Below, in pieces: positions 51,601-57,693 of a stretch of DNA of 57,693 bases. The first letter of the stretch is position 1. Every line of letters starts with the position of its first letter. This DNA comes from Paramecium octaurelia (Eukaryota; Ciliophora; Oligohymenophorea; Peniculida; Parameciidae), in the NCBI GenBank assembly GCA_905182995.1, contig CAJJDP010000088.1, forward strand, positions 6,724 through 64,416. Direction: 5' to 3'. Under the pieces are notes generated by a model, which saw nothing but the letters and a program-made list of their open reading frames with translations, was not told where the DNA came from and made no database searches. A program made the translations under genes and the position numbers.

Positions 51601-54509
51601 TTCCCCACAAATTACAATTTGGTCATCCTGTTTGAAATTTTCACTCAATTCAATCCATTTACCTACTTTTATATCGCCGTTTTCATTATCATATTATCCA
51701 CCACCACTACACCACAATTTTTTATACTATTATACATTTATTTAAATTCTTTCCACTAACTCTACTTAAACTTAATTTCCCAAATGCCAACTTTTTTACC
51801 ATCTTTATATTTTCCGTTATAAATGACTTAATGACTACGAGAAAAATTCTCACTTAAATCGATCCAGTAACCAATTTTAGTTCCTTCTCCATTCTCATCA
51901 TATTATCCTCCTCCACTAATTTATATTTAATTTATTACATTTTTATATTATTCCATTTGTATATCCAATTACCAAATCTTTTATTTTTTTCATATTATCC
52001 TTCTTCATACACTTTATTTTCACTTTAAGTTTATTTTATAAAATTACTCCCAATAATTTTCACATAAATCTATCCAACTTCCAACTTTTTATCCGTATAT
52101 ATTGTATAATCCGCCTCCAACATTTTTTTCTTTCCAAAAATAGTTCCATTATTTTATTTTGTATCCATTAATTCCATATTGACCTTTGAAATCTAAATAT
52201 TTCATTTATTCAAAATTATTTAATATTTTTTCATTTTTCTATCCTGATATTTTATTCTCTCTATGTTATATGATAATTATGTTACTATCTAAGTATCTAT
52301 TCATTCTATTTGTAAGTTCTATTTCCATTTATATCTCTTATGAGAATAAAATCTTTTGGTATTAATTAGTCTTTGAACTTTGAGAATCCTTGAAATTAAA
52401 AAACGCTAACTTTTTCCTCTCCTTCATTAGAACTAAGATCTGTAATATAATATTGCAAATGAGTATTTAATTAATCAAACAAATGACAGATCGTGTAGAT
52501 TTTCTATATTTAAATTTCCAAATCTTCTTCTAAATTTTTGAGTTCAGAAGAAACCTTCTGTTTTTATGCTATCCATTTATTAAAATTATTTCCCTCGAGA
52601 AAATTTACTAAAAAATTTAATTCCTTTTAATCACACCTGATAGGGTTAAAAGCCTAATCGATGATTTCTAAGAATCTATCATCTCCTGTTCTTGAGTTAT
52701 TTACAATGCTTTTTATTGAATCTTTCATATTTTTTAAAATCATATTTATTTCTTCTTCAAATAATTCAAACTTCTATTATAAGCTATCCAATTGATATTG
52801 ATATTAACTTTATTCCAATTAATCCCTTACTCTTAATGTATTAGATTTTTCAAAAATTATTTTAGGAATATCTTCAATTTATATTATTTAATCTTAAGGT
52901 ATTNTTTTTCCTCATTTCCGTTATCATATGAACCTCCTCCACTACAACTGTATTTATTATCTTTTACATTTAATAAAATTCCTTCCAATCGTTTTACTTA
53001 GACAAAATATCCCATCTCCCAAATTTTTTGCCATTTTAATTTTCCCCACAAATTACAATTTGGTCATCCTGTTTGAAATTTTCACTCAATTCAATCCATT
53101 TACCTACTTTTATATCGCCGTTTTCATTATCATATTATCCACCACCACTACACCACAATTTTTTATACTATTATACATTTATTTAAATTCTTTCCACTAA
53201 CTCTACTTAAACTTAATTTCCCAAATGCCAACTTTTTTACCATCTTTATATTTTCCGTTATAAATGACTTAATGACTACGAGAAAAATTCTCACTTAAAT
53301 CGATCCAGTAACCAATTTTAGTTCCTTCTCCATTCTCATCATATTATCCTCCTCCACTAATTTATATTTAATTTATTACATTTTTATATTATTCCATTTG
53401 TATATCCAATTACCAAATCTTTTATTTTTTTCATATTATCCTTCTTCATACACTTTATTTTCACTTTAAGTTTATTTTATAAAATTACTCCCAATAATTT
53501 TCACATAAATCTATCCAACTTCCAACTTTTTATCCGTATATATTGTATAATCCGCCTCCAACATTTTTTTCTTTCCAAAAATAGTTCCATTATTTTATTT
53601 TGTATCCATTAATTCCATATTGACCTTTGAAATCTAAATATTTCATTTATTCAAAATTATTTAATATTTTTTCATTTTTCTATCCTGATATTTTATTCTC
53701 TCTATGTTATATGATAATTATGTTACTATCTAAGTATCTATTCATTCTATTTGTAAGTTCTATTTCCATTTATATCTCTTATGAGAATAAAATCTTTTGG
53801 TATTAATTAGTCTTTGAACTTTGAGAATCCTTGAAATTAAAAAACGCTAACTTTTTCCTCTCCTTCATTAGAACTAAGATCTGTAATATAATATTGCAAA
53901 TGAGTATTTAATTAATCAAACAAATGACAGATCGTGTAGATTTTCTATATTTAAATTTCCAAATCTTCTTCTAAATTTTTGAGTTCAGAAGAAACCTTCT
54001 GTTTTTATGCTATCCATTTATTAAAATTATTTCCCTCGAGAAAATTTACTAAAAAATTTAATTCCTTTTAATCACACCTGATAGGGTTAAAAGCCTAATC
54101 GATGATTTCTAAGAATCTATCATCTCCTGTTCTTGAGTTATTTACAATGCTTTTTATTGAATCTTTCATATTTTTTAAAATCATATTTATTTCTTCTTCA
54201 AATAATTCAAACTTCTATTATAAGCTATCCAATTGATATTGATATTAACTTTATTCCAATTAATCCCTTACTCTTAATGTATTAGATTTTTCAAAAATTA
54301 TTTTAGGAATATCTTCAATTTATATTATTTAATCTTAAGGTATTTTTAAAAAAATTTTGTGGTATGGAATAATTCTCCCCCTCATAAGCACTTAGTGCAC
54401 TGATCGAGATCCATTAATAAGCAAAAAGTTTTTAAGATCCAGCTTTACAAAATATCCTAGTAAACTTAACACACTGGGTTTTTGCCATGTTGAATTTTTT
54501 AAACAATAG
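45668..54509 (-). CDS. MORN-like repeat-array protein with coiled-coil N-terminal region, one intron per repeat
   Basis: Minus strand, ending at TGA 45668-45670. About thirty units of roughly 207 bp follow each other (45670-52120). Each encodes about 60 aa: GGGSYDE, then IGNWIELSE-RFK, then YNGNYQNGQKVGKWEI. Each has a 26-30-nt intron in the same place (phase 2, just before GGG), e.g. 49202-49227. The YxGxYxNGxKVGxW core is MORN-like; such beta-hairpin arrays often sit at membranes or cytoskeleton. The N-terminal part (52130-52903, repeated at 53570-54344) is a Gln/Glu-rich helical region (KNMKDSIKSIVNN, LKNLEEDLEIQ). The reading frame continues upstream of 54344 to the N at 54510, but the start codon is not settled. 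The stretch 52905-54344 repeats 51464-52903 and is probably an assembly artefact, so the real gene is about 1.4 kb shorter than these coordinates. Confidence 0.75.
46650..47470 (-). repeat. Recently homogenised MORN-like units, introns included
   Basis: Units in this interval are nearly identical: WDKK, then a 30-nt intron, then SGGGLYNQAGNNRKIGNWIE and LSEGFKSDYQV. Intron sequences are as conserved as the exons, pointing to recent duplication or gene conversion of whole units. Confidence 0.75.
51464..52903 (+). repeat. Direct duplication B, copy 1
   Basis: This 1,440-base block is repeated at a constant offset of 1,441 with one N (52904) in between. I see no length difference. It covers the last three or so MORN-like units and the N-terminal coiled-coil part of the minus-strand gene. 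The arrangement is that of an unmerged contig overlap. Confidence 0.9.
52904..52904. other. Single-N contig join between duplication B copies
   Basis: One ambiguous base between two copies of the same 1.44-kb sequence, as at 12278. Confidence 0.85.
52905..54344 (+). repeat. Direct duplication B, copy 2
   Basis: Repeats 51464-52903. Sequence beyond 54344 continues the 5' part of the MORN-like gene, whereas copy 1 ends at the N. This supports one true locus. Confidence 0.9.
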
Positions 54510-54510
54510 N
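54510..54510. other. Single N, probable contig join
   Basis: One ambiguous base. The sequence on its right does not repeat anything on its left that I can see, so the join here is not supported by overlap within the window. Confidence 0.6.
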
Positions 54511-55180
54511 CTTTAAAAGTTTTTATTATAATTAACTCATAGATACAAGTATTAAATCAATCAACTTATCTGAATTTAGTTGATTTAATATATTTATACA
54601 CTTCTAAGTCTCTAATAAAAACAATTAAGTAATCTAATTCAAAGAAAGAGGAAAAGAAATTCATTGATTTAATTTTAAAGAATTTTCAATAAAATAATGA
54701 TATTAAAATGAGTTAAATAATTGATTTAAAGAAGTTCCTTAATACAATTTAAAGCATGTAACAAGTTTAAATTTAAGGTGCTAACTCAGATATTTCTTGG
54801 AATGAGGAAATTGTAATTGAAATGTTTAAACAATTATAATATTAATATTTTGGAATAGTTTCTAATTAGTAACTTATTTAAAAAATATGATTTTGCAGAA
54901 TTTAAAACCTAAATATTGAATTCCACTATCCAATAAGCCAAAAAAAAGAGAGATTTCATTCATATTGCAATAAGGAAAGAATCAGTTTCATCTTTTCACA
55001 AACCTGAATCTATAACCTAAGCCAATTTTTATTATGATAGTTTGAAGTTAATTATATTTTATAATAGAGATTAAATCTTTAGATATTGCAGCAATTTTTA
55101 ATCTTAGCAAGGTTCAAAATTAAAGTACTATACTGTATTTAAGTTTACCACTCCAACAATTCTAAACTGGTAATTACTCA
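54511..55180. other. No supported gene
   Basis: AT-rich, with short frames only. It lies between the join at 54510 and the 3' end of the minus-strand fragment. Confidence 0.35.
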
Positions 55181-55460
55181 TCATCGCTTTATAGAATTTA
55201 TTTTATCTTCCTAATGTGCAAATTCTTCCTCTTAAAAAAAATTAACAGCTTCTTCTTCATTTATATCTTTACTCTTAATATTAAGAACTTCATAATCTTC
55301 CTGATATTAATAAGAAATAAATTATTGAGTTTGGCGATCCAAATTAAAGAATTCTTCTTCATTACATTTAAGGAAACATTAATTTTATCAATTAGTACAT
55401 CTTTAGAAAATGAAAATCCATCAAATTCAATTTCGTTTCCATCATCACATTAATGGTACA
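55181..55460 (-). pseudogene. Fragment of a cysteine-rich (CDDGN-type) surface protein plus acidic tail
   Basis: The minus strand reads HQCDDGNEIEFDGFSFSKD at about 55400-55457. CDDGN-x4-DGC is the core of the Myxococcus-type cysteine-rich repeat (DUF4215) found in many ciliate surface proteins; here the second Cys is replaced by Phe. In a different frame the same strand continues as an acidic segment (QYQEDYEVLNIKSKDINEEE) to TGA 55181-55183. No intron I tried joins the two frames. This looks like a partial, possibly decayed copy of the surface-protein class represented by the gene at 4578. Confidence 0.4.
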
Positions 55461-56399
55461 CCAAAGTAATAATACCTTAACAACATATATTGATGCAAAT
55501 ATTATAACTACTTAGAAGGACGCTTATCAAACCTTGGATTATTCTGTTGCTTGAATTAGAGTTTTTGAATTTAAATTTATATACATTTATAAATGCAATA
55601 AATATTTTCACTTTCACAATCACAATTTGAAACATTACAATTTTTTAATTAACGTTATATAAATTGTAGAGTAGAATATGCATTAATATAATGAGCAGAG
55701 TAGAATTGATTGGTTAAATATTCTATGTATTTTCATATAGTTTTATTTGTTAGCATATGAATTTGCAAAGTATTTTAGGAAGCTTAACTATGTTAAAAAA
55801 GCCACCAGATATCAATTATTTTCAATAAAATTATATGAGGAATAGCATATTTTTATAATTACAAATTATCTTCTGCTACTAAAAGTATCAAACATTAATC
55901 TTAACTCATTCTCTTAGTTTATTTATTACCTATAATTATCATCTAAATTAATTGAAAGAGACAACAATATGGTAAATATCTAATATGTTGATGATCAACA
56001 TAATCTTAATCAAAGATCTATTTTTTAACAGAAAAATTATACATACTCCTTTATTTAATTTAAGGAATTAAATTAATATAAAAAAATGAAATTTCCAGCA
56101 TTTAAAAAATAGAAAATCATATTGTAATAAATTTTCAGTAAGGCTCAGCTGAGGTTGATAAAGTAGAATATAGACTGACATTTATGAATCACTTCAAATA
56201 ACATAAACTAGAGTTGTGATCAATATTGTGTAATATAAATATGTTATTTGGCAGCGCTTTATTTTTTGATTTTAAAAAAAATAAGCTTTACTAAATACAA
56301 TTTTTTTTTTGAATATCGAAGCAATGCTTTGAGGACATGCGACATTTTATTCTGTCTTCTTAGTATGAGATTGAAACAAGCCAAAGTGGTAAACTCTCT
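55461..56399. other. No supported gene
   Basis: AT-rich. The minus strand next to 55460 may carry a little more of the surface-protein fragment. The rest has no structure I can assign. Confidence 0.35.
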
Positions 56400-57120
56400 T
56401 TTTGGAAAAAAGATTTAATTATTATTTATTAAAGATAAATGAATTTATTCAAAATTATGAGAGGCTAGATCAATTGATATTGGTCATTATCAGAAGTTCA
56501 ATTTTGCATTTGCCGAATATCGTTGTGAATGAGAATTAATTTCTTGATTGCTATTCATTAGATTACAAATCTAATTTTCCAGATGAAAATTAAAAAGTCA
56601 AAGGGGCATTCATTTCTCACCTTGCTTTACGTTTTCATTTTGGATCTTTTGGGGTGCTGGAAATGCATTTTCAAAGTAATAATAGATGAACTACCAAACA
56701 TATGAAAATGATTAAATTTTCTTCAACTATAGAGAGAATGTGGTAGAGCCAATTACGGCTTTGAATTATGATAAAGAGATAATATCTAGGTATGTTAATT
56801 ACCATTGACTTACAGTTCCAATTTTCTCATTATAGATTTCTTTATGCTAAATCATCTAATAATGAATTTCAGTTTCTGTTTGAGATTTGTTTTGAAAAAA
56901 TGTAAAACCAAGGAATTGAGAATGCTTTCCCAAACGGAATCCTATCTACATATTAAAAATGAGTAAAAAAAATTGGGCTCCCACCTGAAGCTCTTAATAT
57001 TAAAAATTCATAGCGGTTCGTTTAATTTCAAGCGGCGTTTGAAATAATTAAGAAATCTTAATTGATGTCTATTCAATTCTATCTAATTAATTGAAATTTA
57101 ATATTAATTTCACAGTTTTA
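56400..57120 (+). CDS. Hypothetical multi-exon gene, unresolved
   Basis: Plus-strand protein-like segments follow one another: NYERLDQLILVIIRSS and KVKGAFISHLALRFHFGS (56440-56650), MNYQTYENDQIFFNYREN and VEPITALNYDKEIIS (56687-56788), then FLYAKSSNNEFQFLFEIC and GIENAFPNGILSTYQK (56837-56958), and IGLPPEALNIKNSQRFVQF beyond a TGA. GT...AG introns of 26 or 46 nt starting at 56790 would join the second and third parts. The TGA at 56959 needs a further intron or marks decay. No domain is recognised. Confidence 0.4.
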
Positions 57121-57693
57121 TAAAAAATTTGGATTCTCAGTGTAATTATGATTAATTAAAAAATATTGTTGACTCACTGATTCCCTCATTGTTATTTGAA
57201 AAAATAAACCAACATAGAACAATCATTTTTCTTAAATAAAGGGAAAAATTTATATTGTAAGATCTCTTTATATCGAGGAACAAAAGAAAAAATCTTAAAT
57301 GAGAGGTATTTGAGTTCAATAAGTTTATTTTTTGAGTAAAACTTTATACTATTTAATTCTGTGAATGGCTGAAAGCATAATTTTTTTTGGAATTGATTTT
57401 TTGGTATCTACCCTTTCTTCCAGCAACTTTTTTTAGAAAAGATTTAAATGGGGACAAAATTAAGAAGATAAGTTGAAGATTCTGTAACTAATTAATTAAT
57501 TAATAGGTAAAAATATATACATTCTTAGCAATAAATTTATAATTGTAAATGACTAGACATTAGAAAGAAATTCAAAAGTTATTATAAATAATGGATGTAG
57601 AATTTGACATAAAAATATACGAGTTGATAAATAACCAAGAAAGCAACTTAATAATAAAGATCGATGGAATTAAAAACTGAATTTCTTTTGTTT
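57121..57693. other. No supported gene to the window end
   Basis: AT-rich with short broken frames. No repeat or RNA gene seen. Confidence 0.35.

Noticed and set aside
51487..53200. Two identical 90-aa plus-strand ORFs
   Set aside because: They are the antisense of the MORN-like gene and are identical because the contig overlap was written twice.

Overview
The window reads as nuclear DNA of a ciliate, most likely Paramecium. The coding frames that show recognisable domains are full of TAA and TAG (read as Gln) and end only at TGA. They are cut by introns of about 18-41 nt, mostly 22-32 nt, running GT...TAG, CAG or AAG. The DNA is very AT-rich. The block at 44962-45010 is a mix of CCCAAA and CCCCAA, the mixed telomere repeat of Paramecium. 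Standard-code ORF calling fails here, so the gene models below were read by hand with TGA as the only stop. Boundaries given as approximate are approximate.

Layout. 1-3240: a non-LTR retrotransposon (C2H2 finger, APE endonuclease, reverse transcriptase) with one in-frame TGA. 4578-6498: a cysteine-rich membrane or surface protein with six candidate introns. 8579-9906: a coiled-coil protein with a C-terminal domain typical of a Paramecium family. 10256-10710: a small gene on the minus strand. 10903-13585: a 1.3-kb stretch present twice across a single N; the copies differ only by a 68-bp TA-bounded segment that looks like an internal eliminated sequence (IES). 13497-15230: a second, decayed LINE on the minus strand. 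16495-20530: a TPR array on the minus strand with one tiny intron per repeat. 21466-24878: small hypothetical genes and a tRNA-like gene. 25996-34433: a giant gene (about 2,797 aa) for a VLIG/GBP-type GTPase with a zinc-finger and a von Willebrand A domain, followed by a truncated paralogue (35992-37743). 37971-39045: a hypothetical gene. 41751-42769: a WD40 gene. 44894-45010: an assembly gap and then a telomere. 45668-54509: a long MORN-like array gene on the minus strand, again with one intron per repeat, with its 5' part duplicated by assembly across another N. 55181-57130: fragments of further genes.

The genes do not form an obvious pathway, and operons are not expected in this organism. 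The shared themes are repeat-array proteins whose introns were amplified with the repeat, transposon remains, truncated paralogues, and signs of incomplete or alternative genome rearrangement (an IES-plus/IES-minus pair and an internal telomere). This fits a subtelomeric or rearrangement-prone region of the somatic genome, or an assembly that mixes germline and somatic forms.
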